This document shows positions 63,972-64,000 of a stretch of DNA of 64,000 nucleotides, piece by piece. Positions within the stretch are counted from its first letter, which is position 1. The number at the start of each line of letters is the position of its first letter. The DNA is from Thermohalobaculum sp039816045 (GTDB lineage: Bacteria; Pseudomonadota; Alphaproteobacteria; Rhodobacterales; Rhodobacteraceae), in the NCBI GenBank assembly GCA_039816045.1, contig JBCBYB010000022.1, forward strand, positions 1 to 64,000, given 5' to 3'. The notes beneath the pieces are model-generated. The model was not told where the DNA came from. It worked only from the letters and a program-made list of their open reading frames with translations, and did no database searches. A program made the translations under genes and the position numbers.

Positions 63972-64000
63972 CGGTCTGACCGGGCATCCGTGGAGGCCAA

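Overview
This window reads as a chromosomal segment of a GC-rich alphaproteobacterium of the Rhodobacteraceae (Roseobacter/Rhodobacter group). The reasons are gene content and order: acnA next to ccmABCDG, aminotransferase-amidase beside ftsK-lolA-xth, rimP-nusA-ylxR-infB, a CckA-type kinase beside recA, an IF-3 gene opening with a rare ATA codon, and CtrA-type boxes (TTAA-N7-TTAAC). I found no rRNA, tRNA or CRISPR array.

Layout. 1-600 is a decayed IS5-family transposase. 0.9-4.3 kb holds a SnoaL-like protein, an EamA transporter, septation protein YciB and a flavin monooxygenase. 4.3-8.1 kb is a cytochrome c maturation operon (ccmA-ccmB-ccmC-ccmD-ccmG, minus strand) with an acid-ceramidase/NAAA-like Ntn hydrolase gene set between ccmB and ccmC. 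8.2-17.9 kb holds a PEP-CTERM-like surface protein, acnA, several small proteins (usg, DUF1223), a lipid A-type acyltransferase, a MATE pump and a DMT transporter. 17.9-19.8 kb is a four-gene, fully overlapping operon for a split nitrile hydratase/thiocyanate hydrolase-like cobalt enzyme with a cupin gene inside it. 20-28 kb carries tandem DUF4399 genes, infC, an L,D-transpeptidase, ribA, an OmpR-type regulator, a secreted caspase-like protein, xth and lolA.

28-37 kb holds a hydrolase/TPR-like protein, ftsK with a coupled unknown gene, an aminotransferase, an amidase, ubiH and rbfA. 37.3-44.2 kb ends in the translation/transcription operon rimP-nusA-ylxR-infB. 44.5-48 kb holds cckA and recA. 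48.2-50.5 kb is an insertion-sequence graveyard (IS110, IS630, IS1182 and IS3 remnants, all broken). 51-54.7 kb is a phosphonate-type ABC importer (phnC-phnD-phnE) plus a TIM-barrel protein, bounded on both sides by related IS3 left-end remnants. 55.8-59.8 kb is a very large sensor kinase with four tandem copies of one PAS unit. 60-62.6 kb is an ECF sigma/anti-sigma/S8-protease-like lipoprotein operon. 62.6-64 kb is a cupin gene divergent from a TetR regulator with two palindromic operators between them.

Best candidates for something new: (a) the split NHase/SCNase operon with an embedded cupin and a (Gly-His)6 tail on the metal subunit; (b) the Ntn hydrolase translationally coupled into the ccm operon; (c) the ECF/anti-sigma/S8 operon, whose protease has a Glu where subtilases keep the oxyanion-hole Asn; (d) CtrA boxes ahead of cckA and the multi-PAS kinase. 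All functions are read from sequence motifs and remembered family features; no database search was run.
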